Shown here: positions 25,988 through 35,610 of the stretch, piece after piece | Layout of the letters: every line of letters starts with the position of its first letter | How positions within the stretch are numbered: position 1 is the first letter of the stretch | DNA from: Paraglaciecola sp. | GTDB taxonomy: Bacteria; Pseudomonadota; Gammaproteobacteria; Enterobacterales; Alteromonadaceae | Direction: 5' to 3' | DNA: 64,000 nt | Assembly (NCBI GenBank): GCA_009993955.1 | Contig: JAACSL010000001.1 | Coordinates: 124,001 to 188,000, forward strand | Position numbers and translations under genes: made by a program | The notes under the pieces: model-generated | The model's database searches: none | What the model was told of the DNA's origin: nothing | What the model saw: only the letters and a program-made list of their open reading frames with translations

Positions 25988-27604
25988 TTATCGTCTGCGA
26001 CCTCTAGGTGAGTAGTGAACTAAATAGCTATTTAAAATGTGGGGCGGGTCTTCAGTGGTTGAGCCAGAAACGACAACAGAAATATTCCTGCTCACGCCAT
26101 GAATATAGATGTCTGCCGTGAATGTACTCGCTGCAGACCATCGGCTTTCATCCCATATCGCTTCATCCCAATAGCCACCGCCGCCCATAACTACTATCTC
26201 TGTGGAGCCTTCAAAGGGTACGTCTGGATCTGAATAGTTAAAATCTGGTGTGACGTTGAGCGTACAGGTGCCTGCGGTATCGACTTCTAAAATTAACTTC
26301 TTCCACCTTTTTTTACTGTCCGGGCTTCTAAAGTTAGCGAATGCAGGGCGGCACACAAACGATAATTCTTCACCATCAAAGCTACTGCCTTTCTCTGCTT
26401 GATAAATAAAGCCATCATCGCTGCCAAAATACACAACCTCTTTGCCTGTTGAGTCTTCACCTGAATAAGCGCAGCGAACTACTCGCCCAAAATCGAAGCT
26501 GCTAAAGCCCGACACCTCTTGCCCATACATCGTGGCAATGATGCCCGTGCCATCATCAAAGCAAAGCCGGTATTGATTCTTCTCTTTGATTACAAAGCTT
26601 GCTGTTACTCTGGTGATGTAACGACGTAACAACGGCTCTATTTTCTGGCTGACCGTTGCCATGTCAAAGTTACCGAATTGCTGAACACGGTCTAATCTGG
26701 CTAGCCCTCTATCATCCAAGTAGATTGCATCTGATATAGTTTGAATTGATCCGGGCATTGCACCGGTATTTCTTGACAGTGTTTGCAAGTCAAAATCGAC
26801 ATAGCTTTTACCGTAAAGCACATACGTTCTGTTGCGGCAAAATATGGCGCATGAATTATTGGCCTGCACAGACATCCCAGTTATTTCGTCCGATACAGCA
26901 ATTTCCCCGCCGTTATCCACCGGGTCAAATGTTGTTGGATCGCCAACTGCGCTAAACAAAAATGAACCGCCTCGATACGCCAGCAGTAAAACCTGTGATG
27001 GCAGCACTTCTAAATGAATAGGCGCGTCCGGTGTTATTCTGCCCGTTATTTGAGTGAAGGTAGTGCCGTCAAACGAAAATAGCTTGTTAACCCCATCAAC
27101 CCCGTAAAGATTATTACTTGCGGCTGATCCGGTGAAGTTAGCTTGCACAAATTCATACTGGCCACCAGGTGATAATGTTGGTGTAGTTACCAATACCCAG
27201 CCTGAAGCGCTTGATTTATACATCTTGCATTCAGTCGCCCCAACGTTATCGCGAAAGGCATACACCACGCCGTTATATGACACAACGCCACGTATTTGCC
27301 CCTCACCTGGAACCGCTTGAATGTCTGCTCGTCTCGATGCTTTTTCCGCTAAAATGGCGGCAACTTCAGTTTCATCATCGGCAAAAGGATAGCCTACTAA
27401 ATCGCTTGATATGGTAGCGGATGGTGCCGGTTGCCCGTCAAAGCGCTCATAGCCCAATATTCTCTGGTTGCGACCTAACGAATTAACTTCATAGTTAAAT
27501 AGCTGAACGCACTCGCCAGGCTCTAATTCCAAGACAGAACCAGCAAGGTTAACGCCGCCTTTTAAAATGACGCCTTTTACTTGGGTATCAGCCACCAAAT
27601 ACAC
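25988..27604 (-). CDS. Tail nozzle/stabilisation protein (538 aa), gp12/gp10-like
   Basis: Large beta-rich protein following the adaptor gene, as the T7 gp12 nozzle and P22 gp10 do. Repeated beta-propeller-like strands are visible (YEFVQANFTGSAASNNLYGV, GSFLFSAVGDPTTFDP, VVYFGSDDGFIYQAEKG) and a C-terminal FRSPDSKKRWKKLILEVDTA that is typical of this family. Start is a GTG; a second in-frame GTG three codons later is also possible. Overlaps the adaptor gene by 17 bp. Role assigned from order and architecture. Confidence 0.75.
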   Translation of the reverse strand: MYLVADTQVKGVILKGGVNLAGSVLELEPGECVQLFNYEVNSLGRNQRILGYERFDGQPAPSATISSDLVGYPFADDETEVAAILAEKASRRADIQAVPGEGQIRGVVSYNGVVYAFRDNVGATECKMYKSSASGWVLVTTPTLSPGGQYEFVQANFTGSAASNNLYGVDGVNKLFSFDGTTFTQITGRITPDAPIHLEVLPSQVLLLAYRGGSFLFSAVGDPTTFDPVDNGGEIAVSDEITGMSVQANNSCAIFCRNRTYVLYGKSYVDFDLQTLSRNTGAMPGSIQTISDAIYLDDRGLARLDRVQQFGNFDMATVSQKIEPLLRRYITRVTASFVIKEKNQYRLCFDDGTGIIATMYGQEVSGFSSFDFGRVVRCAYSGEDSTGKEVVYFGSDDGFIYQAEKGSSFDGEELSFVCRPAFANFRSPDSKKRWKKLILEVDTAGTCTLNVTPDFNYSDPDVPFEGSTEIVVMGGGGYWDEAIWDESRWSAASTFTADIYIHGVSRNISVVVSGSTTEDPPHILNSYLVHYSPRGRRR

Positions 27605-28241
27605 CGCGCTTGAAGTCTGAGCTTGGTAATTGCTCGATTAACAGCCTTGCCATCCATTGATTAAACTCAACTTCCGACCGCCCGTACCGGTACATATCTT
27701 CTTCGTAATCGGCATAGAACATAAGCGCCCTATGCACGATTGCTTGGTGATATAAAGCAGGAATGATGCTGGCATCAGAGTTATTAGCCATTGTGGTAGG
27801 TTGACGGTAATAATCAACTGTCACAGCTAAGGTTTCAGTTGGAGTAGGCCAAACCTGTAAGCGCTGATCGGGCGTTAACGTCACCACTGAAGGCCTACCC
27901 GTTTTTGAATAATCACCGTATTCAACGATGTTGTTTATCCAGTCCTGATATTTAACCACTTCAATTGACTGCCCAGCCACGTAAACGTTATTAACCGTTT
28001 TAGTTGGTGACATACCAAGAGAATCAACGGTATAGCGGTACAGTCCGGCGGTTAACGTGCCGGTAGCAACAAGACGCAAAAATTGCCATTGGTCTTTAGA
28101 CGCTACAATGTCACGCTCAGCATCAAGAACCCAATCGACAATACGCTCCATTATGCCAGTCTGCCCGATCACCGTAGCGGGACCGTCACCACTTACACCG
28201 CTTTTTTTCCGAACGGCGCGACAAATATCAAGAAAGGTCAT
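27588..28241 (-). CDS. Head-tail adaptor protein (217 aa)
   Basis: Podophage adaptor/gatekeeper by size, position and pattern: helical N-terminus (VDWVLDAERDIVASKDQWQFLR), beta-rich middle (TGTLTAGLYRYTVDSLG, RLQVWPTPTETLAVTVDYYR) and a helical C-terminus with LYHQAIVHRALMFYADYEED. This WP ... YYR ... A..YY pattern is shared by the tail-tubular-A/gp4-type adaptors. It joins portal to nozzle in the particle. Located between a capsid-associated gene and the nozzle gene. Confidence 0.78.
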   Translation of the reverse strand: MTFLDICRAVRKKSGVSGDGPATVIGQTGIMERIVDWVLDAERDIVASKDQWQFLRLVATGTLTAGLYRYTVDSLGMSPTKTVNNVYVAGQSIEVVKYQDWINNIVEYGDYSKTGRPSVVTLTPDQRLQVWPTPTETLAVTVDYYRQPTTMANNSDASIIPALYHQAIVHRALMFYADYEEDMYRYGRSEVEFNQWMARLLIEQLPSSDFKRGVFGG

Positions 28242-28246
28242 AGTGA

Positions 28247-28717
28247 TTAATCAATTGTTCTGATTAATGAAAATGGAAAGCGCTGAACACGGCTAGATAT
28301 AGTTTCATTCTGCCCGGTTTTTGGGTTTTTCTTGGTGTGAAACTTGGTTTCTACCGCATTTTTTAAGATCCCATAAATGCCGTAAGGCACTTCAACTTCT
28401 TCATCGTAAGCGACTTGGTAGTTAACGCCATTCAAAACGCCTTGCCAGTGAGTGTCCGGCTCTTTTTCGTCATCACGCGAAGGTGGTTGATGAATGCGAA
28501 TAACCGCTTTAGTGGGCTTTTTCTTTGACTTGGAAACGTCTTTAACTTCCGGCTTATCTGCGGCTTCATCTACGGTAATGCCAGCGGCCTTTTCAAGCTC
28601 ACGAACCTGCTCAGTTAACTTCGCTTTGGTGTCTTCAATATTAAGCTTGGCACCTAATTCAGTGTCGGCGTAATCAACAATATCTTGCTTCGATGTTGAA
28701 GTAGTGATTTTGAACAT
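28247..28717 (-). CDS. Capsid-associated hypothetical protein (156 aa)
   Basis: Not firmly recognised. The N-terminus (STSKQDIVDYADTELGAKLN ... LTEQVRELEKAAGI) looks like a SAP/LEM-type helical pair often found in phage head proteins. The second half is beta-rich (HWQGVLNGVNYQVAYDEEVE) and ends in QRFPFSLIRTID. Immediately downstream of the capsid gene and its terminator, a usual place for decoration or head-completion proteins. Confidence 0.65.
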   Translation of the reverse strand: MFKITTSTSKQDIVDYADTELGAKLNIEDTKAKLTEQVRELEKAAGITVDEAADKPEVKDVSKSKKKPTKAVIRIHQPPSRDDEKEPDTHWQGVLNGVNYQVAYDEEVEVPYGIYGILKNAVETKFHTKKNPKTGQNETISSRVQRFPFSLIRTID

Positions 28718-28729
28718 TTTATTTTTCCC

Positions 28730-28757
28730 AAAAAAAGCCCCGGCGAATGCCGAGGCT
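28730..28757 (-). terminator. Terminator after the major capsid gene
   Basis: Minus strand AGCCTCGGC-ATTC-GCCGGGGCT followed by seven Ts. The stem is 9 bp with one mismatch. A partial terminator here would give more capsid than downstream tail protein. Confidence 0.85.
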
Positions 28758-28775
28758 GTATTTGCTACTTGCTTA

Positions 28776-29801
28776 TTAGGTGTTAGAAGGAGTTGCTAAC
28801 GCACCCGCTTCAATACGCACCATCCACAAGTCATTGAGGATTTCGCAACAGTAGTATGTTTTCCATGCCACTGATCCGTTTTGACCCAGTTCGTCACCAA
28901 AAGTAGGCGTACCAGGATTGCGAAGCATTGGCTTGATGGCGCCGCCAGCTTCTTGACTGCCTTTTAACGCGATATGGCCAAACGCATGCATACCCATGAC
29001 TAAGATGGGGTATACATCAGCACTTGTGCCGGTGGTTGAGATTAACTCAGACGCACCAGTGCCTTTCGCGCCACCTGCATCAGCCCAAGGGTTGAATAAA
29101 GGCGAGGCAATAAAGCGCACATCTTCAACGCTGCCCACTTCTTCAGCACAGATAACTTTGCGATTGCCGTACTTAGCCACTGGCACGAAACCAGGCATTG
29201 CACGAACTGAGGCAATGATGTCTGTGTGACAAACGGCAACAAAGGCCGCTTCAATGGGTGTAGTTGAAATGTTAACGCTGCCGCTTAACACGTCAGTAAT
29301 ACGTTTTGCGCGGTTTGCCAAAAGCACACGCACAGCTTTACGTACAGTTGATAACGTGATGGTGCTGGTTACTTCGTCACGATCAGCGCCGTTTGCGTAT
29401 AAAACGTTGGTACCAGCAATTAACTTGCCGTATGCCACCATTTCAACGGTTTCAGCCGCTTGCTGTGACGCGATTTTTAGCATGTCGGAACCAACTGGAT
29501 CTTCATGCAAGTCTTTAACTACGTCAGTTAATTCCATCCATGCGCCATACTGTTGAACAGTGGCGTTAAAACGGTCATAACGGAAGTTGGTGCTTGAAGG
29601 GCGAGTGCCTTCAGTTAATGCGGTAGTAGCTGCAGCTAGCACCTGTGGGCGACGAAAGCGCATAACTTTCGAGGCATTTTTTGGCATCGGTTTAGCGTCA
29701 CCTAATTTGTTCAAAACAATAATAGGCTCTGCATATTCTAACGCTTTTTTTTCTGCGAAGACGCCAGCGCCTACGCCTAAGTCACCATAATCACTAGACA
29801 T
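28776..29801 (-). CDS. Major capsid protein, N4-gp56 family (341 aa)
   Basis: Builds the icosahedral head. Family signs: N-terminal MSSDYGDLGVGAGVFAEKKA, the AATTALTEGTRPSSTNFRYD ... VQQYGAWMELTDV stretch that marks the N4-gp56 capsid family, and a C-terminal segment QNGSVAWKTYYCCEILNDLW. Length fits. Directly downstream of a scaffold-like gene and followed by a terminator, as expected for the most strongly expressed late protein. Confidence 0.9.
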   Translation of the reverse strand: MSSDYGDLGVGAGVFAEKKALEYAEPIIVLNKLGDAKPMPKNASKVMRFRRPQVLAAATTALTEGTRPSSTNFRYDRFNATVQQYGAWMELTDVVKDLHEDPVGSDMLKIASQQAAETVEMVAYGKLIAGTNVLYANGADRDEVTSTITLSTVRKAVRVLLANRAKRITDVLSGSVNISTTPIEAAFVAVCHTDIIASVRAMPGFVPVAKYGNRKVICAEEVGSVEDVRFIASPLFNPWADAGGAKGTGASELISTTGTSADVYPILVMGMHAFGHIALKGSQEAGGAIKPMLRNPGTPTFGDELGQNGSVAWKTYYCCEILNDLWMVRIEAGALATPSNT

Positions 29802-29812
29802 GGTATTTACTC

Positions 29813-30685
29813 CTAAGTGGTAATTCGATTAAAAAGTTCAACTGGATCGGAGCTATCCAAGTCACTTGATGGCTTTCCACCGCCTTTGCGGGGAATAGCA
29901 ACGTGATTAGATAAGTCCTTGGTTTTGTTTGCGGGTTTAGCCGGTTGGCGTGTACCCTTGTAGAGATTAAGCAGGGCTATGTTGTCATCTGCATCCATAC
30001 TTTCTGCGATGCGCTTGATAGCGTTGGGCTGGCCTGCTAGCCAGTTTTGAAACGCTTGATCGGCTACCACATTTCTAAAGTCAGGGTGAGCGGCTTCGAC
30101 GCGAGATAATTCAGAGTCAATGATCTTCTTCTGCTGCTCTTGCTCCCGTTCCTGCTGTATTTTTTGCAGAGGACTAAGCTTTTCCTCAATCATTTGACTG
30201 AGTTGCTTATCTCTTGCCTTGAGAAATGCTGCTAACTCTGGATATTCGGCCTCGATGTCTTCATCGGTCATGCCGTTTAAATCTTCCTGAGTTGGCGCGT
30301 CTTCTTTCGGCTTGCCACCTTTTGCCTGCTCACTCTCAGCAACCAGTTTTTTAAACTTTTCTAGATCCCGTTGTGTTGGGGCTAATCGGTTGTAAACTGC
30401 TTGGTAATCGTTTTGAGACTTTTGGAGGGCTTGTTTTAGAGTCTGATACTGTTGGCGCAAGGCTTCAGGTGCCGACTGCCAAGGATCGTCTTCCTGATCG
30501 CTTTGTCCTTCACCACTATCGTCTTGTCCTTCATCCGTGTCAGTGTCGTCATCTTGATCCAGCTTTGAATCTTCATTAACCGGCTTACCGGAGTCTTTGT
30601 CAGAGTCCTCGCTAGTTATTTGTGCGAACAAAGCTGCCGCCTCGTCGATTTCTTCGATCTGCGGTTTATTTTCATTGTTACTCAT
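29813..30685 (-). CDS. Scaffolding protein (290 aa)
   Basis: Acidic, mostly helical protein directly upstream of the capsid gene: a very acidic N-terminal third (SKLDQDDDTDTDEGQDDSGE), coiled-coil middle (LRQQYQTLKQALQKSQNDYQ and QKIQQEREQEQQKKIIDSEL), and a basic C-terminal tail (AIPRKGGGKPSSD) that could contact capsid subunits. Composition and position are the classic signature of podophage scaffolds; sequence is not conserved in such proteins, so the call rests on context. Confidence 0.8.
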   Translation of the reverse strand: MSNNENKPQIEEIDEAAALFAQITSEDSDKDSGKPVNEDSKLDQDDDTDTDEGQDDSGEGQSDQEDDPWQSAPEALRQQYQTLKQALQKSQNDYQAVYNRLAPTQRDLEKFKKLVAESEQAKGGKPKEDAPTQEDLNGMTDEDIEAEYPELAAFLKARDKQLSQMIEEKLSPLQKIQQEREQEQQKKIIDSELSRVEAAHPDFRNVVADQAFQNWLAGQPNAIKRIAESMDADDNIALLNLYKGTRQPAKPANKTKDLSNHVAIPRKGGGKPSSDLDSSDPVELFNRITT

Positions 30686-30718
30686 GGGTTTCTCTGTGTT
30701 TGAGTGCTTTCGCAGTCA

Positions 30719-30744
30719 TAAAAAACCCACTACAATGAGTGGGT
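30719..30744 (-). terminator. Terminator upstream of the scaffold gene
   Basis: Minus strand ACCCACT-CATTGT-AGTGGGT then six Ts. It lies between the gene at 30777-31109 and the scaffold gene, so late transcription must pass it, consistent with an antiterminated late transcript or partial read-through. Confidence 0.75.
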
Positions 30745-30776
30745 TCTGGTTTGCCGAGTGATTGCTCAGTCAGCGG

Positions 30777-31109
30777 TTAAACTGTTTCGTAAGTGGCTTG
30801 GAAAATATCAGGCTTGCAAGGGTATTTTTCGCCCTTAACTCCAGTAATAATAAAATCACCAGGGCAAACAATGTGACCACCTTCTAGCGTATCTATCCAG
30901 CCATGAGAGTGCATGTTATTACTGCATTGTTTGCAACTAGATTTGCCATCAACATCAGGAGTTCTGAAATAGCGAACCACCTTCCCTTCAAACTTCTCTC
31001 CTTTAAATTTTCCGGAATCAAAGGTTTCACTTCCATCTTCAGGATGATCGCCATTTTTAAACCATTGAACCGCATCAATAACGACTGGCTTCTTTCTATA
31101 CTTAGCCAT
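30777..31109 (-). CDS. Widespread phage hypothetical protein (110 aa)
   Basis: Function unknown, but the sequence type is common in phages: start MAKYRKKPVVIDAVQWF and end PGDFIITGVKGEKYPCKPDI then FQATYE. In between are CKQC and a histidine-rich HSHGW, plus IDTLEGGHIV. The conserved W, the PGD and the YPCKPDIF end suggest a small beta-rich fold. It is located between the portal-adjacent small gene and the scaffold. Confidence 0.75.
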   Translation of the reverse strand: MAKYRKKPVVIDAVQWFKNGDHPEDGSETFDSGKFKGEKFEGKVVRYFRTPDVDGKSSCKQCSNNMHSHGWIDTLEGGHIVCPGDFIITGVKGEKYPCKPDIFQATYETV

Positions 31110-31111
31110 AG

Positions 31112-31297
31112 TTATTCCTCTTCTTTAATTGCTAGAATGTGTGCTGGATAGCGGTCCAATATGTCATCAATCTGTTTGATGCTGCCGCGAACTTCTGGGT
31201 TATCCTGCCTAACTAACTGTTCAACTAAGTCTTTTCTATCAGACTCAAGGGCAGCTTTAATCTTGAGCCATGCTGCTGAGTGGATTAATTGACTCAT
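31112..31297 (-). CDS. Small phage protein next to portal (61 aa)
   Basis: Not recognised. Helical: SAAWLKIKAALESDRKDLVE ... IKQIDDILDRYPAHILAI. Overlaps the portal stop by 4 bp, so translation is coupled to portal. Such short helical proteins beside the portal gene are common in podophage head modules, but no role is established from the sequence. Confidence 0.65.
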   Translation of the reverse strand: MSQLIHSAAWLKIKAALESDRKDLVEQLVRQDNPEVRGSIKQIDDILDRYPAHILAIKEEE

Positions 31298-33468
31298 TCG
31301 CCTAGTCCGTAGTTAGCCGTTGGGCTTTCAAACTTATATTTAATATTTAACTCGGCCATAAACTGCTGCCAATCACTATCAAGCTTGGCTTGGTTCTTTT
31401 TCAAGTCAGCGATTAGCTTTTCAGTATTTATCTTATCGTTCTGAGCAAGGCGCATCATTTCGATACGCTCTTTAGATGCGGCCTCTTGCAAGCCAGCCTG
31501 AACTTTTGCCCCAAACATTTCATATTCAAATTTGAATTTGGCTTGTTGCTGATCCATTCTCATTTGCTCAACTGCAATAGCTGAGTCTTGAGGCTGCTCG
31601 CCCTGTTGTTCCTGTTGCTTCTTGATGAATTCCTCTAATTCTTCATCAGTCGGCAACATTGAAGCAGGCAAGCTTTGCGTTTTCGCCCACTGCCTGAGTA
31701 TCTCTGCGGCTTTTAGTTGTAACACTGGTGCAAATACCGGGTTACTGCCGACTACGCCCAAGAAGTTGGTTATAGCTGCGGCTTGTGTTTCTTTGACGAG
31801 TAGCGCTGAAGTGCCGCGAGCATCAACCTGGTAATCACCTTTAATGTCGCCGTTTTCGTTGTATTCCATGTTCCAGTGGTAAAAGTCTTTTATCATGGGT
31901 GAAGTAATATTGTCGTCCCATGCTTTCACCTGCCTACGTCTAACCGTGTTGGCGCTATTCATTAAAATAGACATACCGCCAAGGGTTTGAGTAGATTGGC
32001 CTTGTTCGCCTTGCTGGAGCATTGGAATGCCTGATACTTCATCAAACATGATTCGAGCCATTTGGTAGATACCTTGAAGCTCTGGCAAATGACTGTTGAA
32101 TTCCATTGCAGTAAATACTTTGCGAATATCGTCAACTGAGCCGGATAACTCCCATTGTTTGAATGGCTCCAATGCCCAATCACCGTTTACCGGGCTAATG
32201 TGTTTACCTGAGCGCCCTATTTGTGGCCCCGCAGTAATCGCGCCGTTATCTAAAATCATGCGCCATACTGAGTTAATAATCGCTTGTTCATCACGCACCA
32301 TTCGAGGTACGCCATAACCAAACAAGCAAGAGTCGTCAGGCTCCCAGTTAAAGACGCGATAAGGTAGGTAATCCTCGTAATCCATCATCTTTAATTTGGC
32401 ACCAATAGTAATGCCGCCACAATAAAACACGGTGGCGATCACTTCTTCGCCCTCGAACTCTTTCAGTAAAGCATCGCGTTCTTCGGCATCTTCGGGCAGC
32501 TCAACTGCACCCAAGCGGATTAATGCGTCATAGCTAACAGGCCCGGTATATTCCCACGTCTCAAAACGAGTGTCGTTTAATGACTCAGACAAACCAGCCA
32601 GACGACGAACATCATCCATGTATGAACTTGAGTGCTGAGTTTGCGCACCCGTCATTTGCAGCACTTTTTTAATCTGCTCTTTATCAAAGCCTTTACGCTT
32701 AACCAGCCCTTTTAGCTGGGCTTTACTCATGAATCGACGTTCAAACACAAATTCGCATTCGCTTATGTGACTTGCCGACATATCAGGAAAGAAATCCCAA
32801 GGGCGAACCACTTCGCATGCTGGCGTTAGGCTTTCAACGAGTTTATGCGTCCAGCCTTCTTTGGTTTCCATATAAACCTTGTCTTGTTTGCCAACAACTA
32901 CAGGGCCTTTTAGTATGCCTGTGCCAATAACACAGGCGTCATGAATGACTTTGCGGCATTTTGCTTCGTAGTCCGATTCGACTAACTGATCGTTAATCTC
33001 GTCTTCCATCTTGTCGCAACGGTCATTAGCTATCTGAAGCTTACGCGCTGCAAGCATGCCGTTAGTAACAATCTCGCCTTCTTCGTCTTGATACTTCTGC
33101 CCGTCAATTTGTGCGGGTGAATCGTCGTTCAATTGATCTGCTATCTCAGGCACAGGTGTTGGCTTGATGCCCCAGTTTTTATCTGTATTTGGAAAGAGCA
33201 GATCGATTAATTGTGACTCACCGGCATTGGTTTTAGCGCGAGTAAGCTTGATGAATGTACTTGATCGCTTAGCTTTCTTTAGCTCTGCCACTCTTGATTG
33301 GTCATAACTGCCGTGGTAGTTCTGTAAATCCTCAACCATGCGAATATCAATCGCGTTTCTGTCCGTGATTGTATCCGACAATTTACGCTCTAATTCCATA
33401 GCAAGATTGTCTAGCGGGTTTTGAACATCATATTCATGCCCGTAGTCTTTGGGTTTAAGCTTTGTCAT
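31294..33468 (-). CDS. Portal protein (724 aa)
   Basis: Dodecameric DNA gate at the head vertex. The size fits P22-like portals, and the content does too: N-terminal helix-rich part (DRNAIDIRMVEDLQNYHGSY), central wing/stem with FFPDMSASHISECEFVFERR and SCLFGYGVPRMVRDEQAIIN, and a long helical barrel-like C-terminus (QMRMDQQQAKFKFEYEMFGA ... KERIEMMRLAQNDK). Its start overlaps the terminase stop by 1 bp (TAATG type), an arrangement typical of packaging modules. Confidence 0.88.
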   Translation of the reverse strand: MTKLKPKDYGHEYDVQNPLDNLAMELERKLSDTITDRNAIDIRMVEDLQNYHGSYDQSRVAELKKAKRSSTFIKLTRAKTNAGESQLIDLLFPNTDKNWGIKPTPVPEIADQLNDDSPAQIDGQKYQDEEGEIVTNGMLAARKLQIANDRCDKMEDEINDQLVESDYEAKCRKVIHDACVIGTGILKGPVVVGKQDKVYMETKEGWTHKLVESLTPACEVVRPWDFFPDMSASHISECEFVFERRFMSKAQLKGLVKRKGFDKEQIKKVLQMTGAQTQHSSSYMDDVRRLAGLSESLNDTRFETWEYTGPVSYDALIRLGAVELPEDAEERDALLKEFEGEEVIATVFYCGGITIGAKLKMMDYEDYLPYRVFNWEPDDSCLFGYGVPRMVRDEQAIINSVWRMILDNGAITAGPQIGRSGKHISPVNGDWALEPFKQWELSGSVDDIRKVFTAMEFNSHLPELQGIYQMARIMFDEVSGIPMLQQGEQGQSTQTLGGMSILMNSANTVRRRQVKAWDDNITSPMIKDFYHWNMEYNENGDIKGDYQVDARGTSALLVKETQAAAITNFLGVVGSNPVFAPVLQLKAAEILRQWAKTQSLPASMLPTDEELEEFIKKQQEQQGEQPQDSAIAVEQMRMDQQQAKFKFEYEMFGAKVQAGLQEAASKERIEMMRLAQNDKINTEKLIADLKKNQAKLDSDWQQFMAELNIKYKFESPTANYGLGE

Positions 33469-34958
33469 TAGTAACCTGTTGTTGAGTCTGCGATCATAGA
33501 TTGATTTGTGTTTGTTGAAGCTAGGTGAGCGTCACGCCATGCGTAATCAATTTCACCTTGAGCGCCTTGACATAAGTATTGTTTTGCATCGTGTGGATGC
33601 GAGTAAGCGTTTTTGTCTGCAGCATCAGCGTATTTCTCGCCACTGACATTTAAGCGCCTGAACGCATAGCCACCGTTGTAACCCTTAATCAATACCGGGC
33701 AATCTGGGCTTATTTCCATCGCTGGAGCGCCATCTATTCGCCCTGTTAGAAACGTGTTAACCGCTTCCCATCGTCTTTCAGGCTTGTTTGATGCTGTTGG
33801 GTACGCTGCTAAATTGTATTCATCGTTGATAATGCCAAGTGGTGAGTTTTCATCGTTACCGCTTTTAGCTACACCCGCCGGATCGCCGTAAACCTCAATA
33901 TCTGACTTATTGAAGCGCTTCAGATCCACGTTGATGTATGGCATTACAAGCGTGTCCATGAATGAGCGAATACCCATTCCGGTAGCGATTAACTCTTTGA
34001 TGACTCTTAGCTTGCCGTTTGGCATGAGCTGGCCAACAACTGCGGCTGGTGTGCGCCCAAAGTCGATGCCAATCATAATCTTTGGCACTTTAACGATGGG
34101 AGATAACGGGTATTTAGCTACGTGAATAGCGTCATTCCACAAGCCTTGATAAATCGGCTTGCCGCTTGATACGTGGCCGTACTGATTAGCCAGGTTAACC
34201 CTAATCCAATCATCCTTTTTACTGCCCACTTGATTAATATAATAACCATCCGGCAGATTATGTAGGTTCTCAGCATGTGGATTTTCCACCCATTCTGATC
34301 GCCTATCCATTCCAGTGCCGTGAACAATCTCTAAAACGCCCCCAGGTTGACGCAAGAACGTCCAGCCAGCGGGTTTAATTTGTTCGGCTAACTCGTAATA
34401 CCAATGATCTGAATCTGGTGCGTTAGTGTCACCAATCATGCCATGCCAAGTTGGGTTTTGCGGGTAACGACCATGACGTCCATCGCACATATCAACAATG
34501 GCTTTATCTAGCTCTTTGACTTCGTTAAGCCAAAATCCGGTAATCTGAGTACCGCGAAGCTTTCTAACAGCCTTCTCGTTGTCCAAAGCCAGAAAAACAA
34601 GCTCAGCAATAACGCGAGTCCCGTCTTCTAAATCAAAATCCATGTAATGCGTGGGAGGGAAACTATTATCCATCCTGCCAATCTTGATGTGTTCATTGTG
34701 ATAAAGCTCACACCAATCTTTCATTGTCGTACCGGTTAAATCAGGGTACGTGTTACGAATAGCCATCCATCGGCTTTTACGTGAGTTGTTTTCGTCCGGC
34801 GCTTGTTCGCACATTTGCTTAAACACTCGCTCGCATGAAGCGGTTGTTTTAGCAGAGCCTAATGGCCCCATAATCATCGTGACGCGATCACGGCAATTAA
34901 TATAAGCCTCTAAAGTATCTCCTTGCGGCGCAAAGTGAAACTCTATTGATTGACCCAT
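33468..34958 (-). CDS. Terminase large subunit (496 aa)
   Basis: DNA packaging ATPase and nuclease. N-terminal ATPase with a Walker A-type loop at 31-38 (GPLGSAKT), a segment VFLALDNEKAVRKLRGTQIT followed by GFWLNEV as Walker B-like region. C-terminal RNase H-like nuclease with MIGIDFGRTPAAVVGQL (first acidic residue) and IEVYGDPAG (second). Preceded by the small subunit with an 86-bp gap and followed without gap by portal. Strong assignment. Confidence 0.9.
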   Translation of the reverse strand: MGQSIEFHFAPQGDTLEAYINCRDRVTMIMGPLGSAKTTASCERVFKQMCEQAPDENNSRKSRWMAIRNTYPDLTGTTMKDWCELYHNEHIKIGRMDNSFPPTHYMDFDLEDGTRVIAELVFLALDNEKAVRKLRGTQITGFWLNEVKELDKAIVDMCDGRHGRYPQNPTWHGMIGDTNAPDSDHWYYELAEQIKPAGWTFLRQPGGVLEIVHGTGMDRRSEWVENPHAENLHNLPDGYYINQVGSKKDDWIRVNLANQYGHVSSGKPIYQGLWNDAIHVAKYPLSPIVKVPKIMIGIDFGRTPAAVVGQLMPNGKLRVIKELIATGMGIRSFMDTLVMPYINVDLKRFNKSDIEVYGDPAGVAKSGNDENSPLGIINDEYNLAAYPTASNKPERRWEAVNTFLTGRIDGAPAMEISPDCPVLIKGYNGGYAFRRLNVSGEKYADAADKNAYSHPHDAKQYLCQGAQGEIDYAWRDAHLASTNTNQSMIADSTTGY

Positions 34959-35043
34959 TTATGCAGCTTTTATGTGATTTATGCAGAACTCAGAAATATA
35001 ACCCTGCTGAATTTTGGCACTTATGAATAGTTATTCTGCATAG

Positions 35044-35604
35044 TTATGCTGATTTAGGCTTTTTGCCCGTCATATCTTTGATAACAACTGTTGTTCTAGC
35101 GTTAAGATCGGCATTAATCTTGGTTGGAGCATTCCAACCCAATATATCGCTAAGTTGTTTAATTGCCGCCTGCGGATCGTGAAGCTCTAATTTAGGGCCC
35201 ATCTTTGTAGCTGTGACTGATTTGATGGCAGATAAAGCAAGTGGACTTATTTCATCGCTATTCTTAATGCGCCAAATTGTTTCTTTAACGTCAGCGCCGT
35301 TTTCGTCCTGCCCAACAACTCTTTCTGAAAACTCAGCTATATCATTGACCGTGACTCTTGCGCTTAATGAGAGTCTTTCAAGCGCTTCCTGCTTTGTCAT
35401 TACTGATGAAGTAACAGCCGCCTGGTTAAGCTCCTTCAGTCTTACCGCGATCTTACCGTTTTTTAGTAATTCACTTGCTTTAACGTTAATTGTCTCAAGC
35501 TTCATTTTTTCAGCAGAATAAGATGCTCTGTAAGCATCTGAAGCATTGCCGCACCTGTTATATTCGATACAGAAAGCTTCTTGCTTTTGTGTGAGGTTGC
35601 TCAT
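35044..35604 (-). CDS. Terminase small subunit (186 aa)
   Basis: DNA-recognition subunit of the packaging motor. Begins NLTQKQEAFCIEYNRCGNAS and continues DAYRASYSAEKM, the helix-turn-helix start of the Terminase_2 family, followed by MTKQEALERLSLSARVTVND and a C-terminal part with QLSDILGWNAPTKIN. Upstream of the large subunit on the same strand, separated by 86 bp with no gene or clear signal. Confidence 0.88.
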   Translation of the reverse strand: MSNLTQKQEAFCIEYNRCGNASDAYRASYSAEKMKLETINVKASELLKNGKIAVRLKELNQAAVTSSVMTKQEALERLSLSARVTVNDIAEFSERVVGQDENGADVKETIWRIKNSDEISPLALSAIKSVTATKMGPKLELHDPQAAIKQLSDILGWNAPTKINADLNARTTVVIKDMTGKKPKSA

Positions 35605-35610
35605 TGATTA

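Noticed and set aside
4840-30685. Diversity-generating retroelement near the tail fibre
   Set aside because: No reverse transcriptase frame and no template/variable repeat pair seen.
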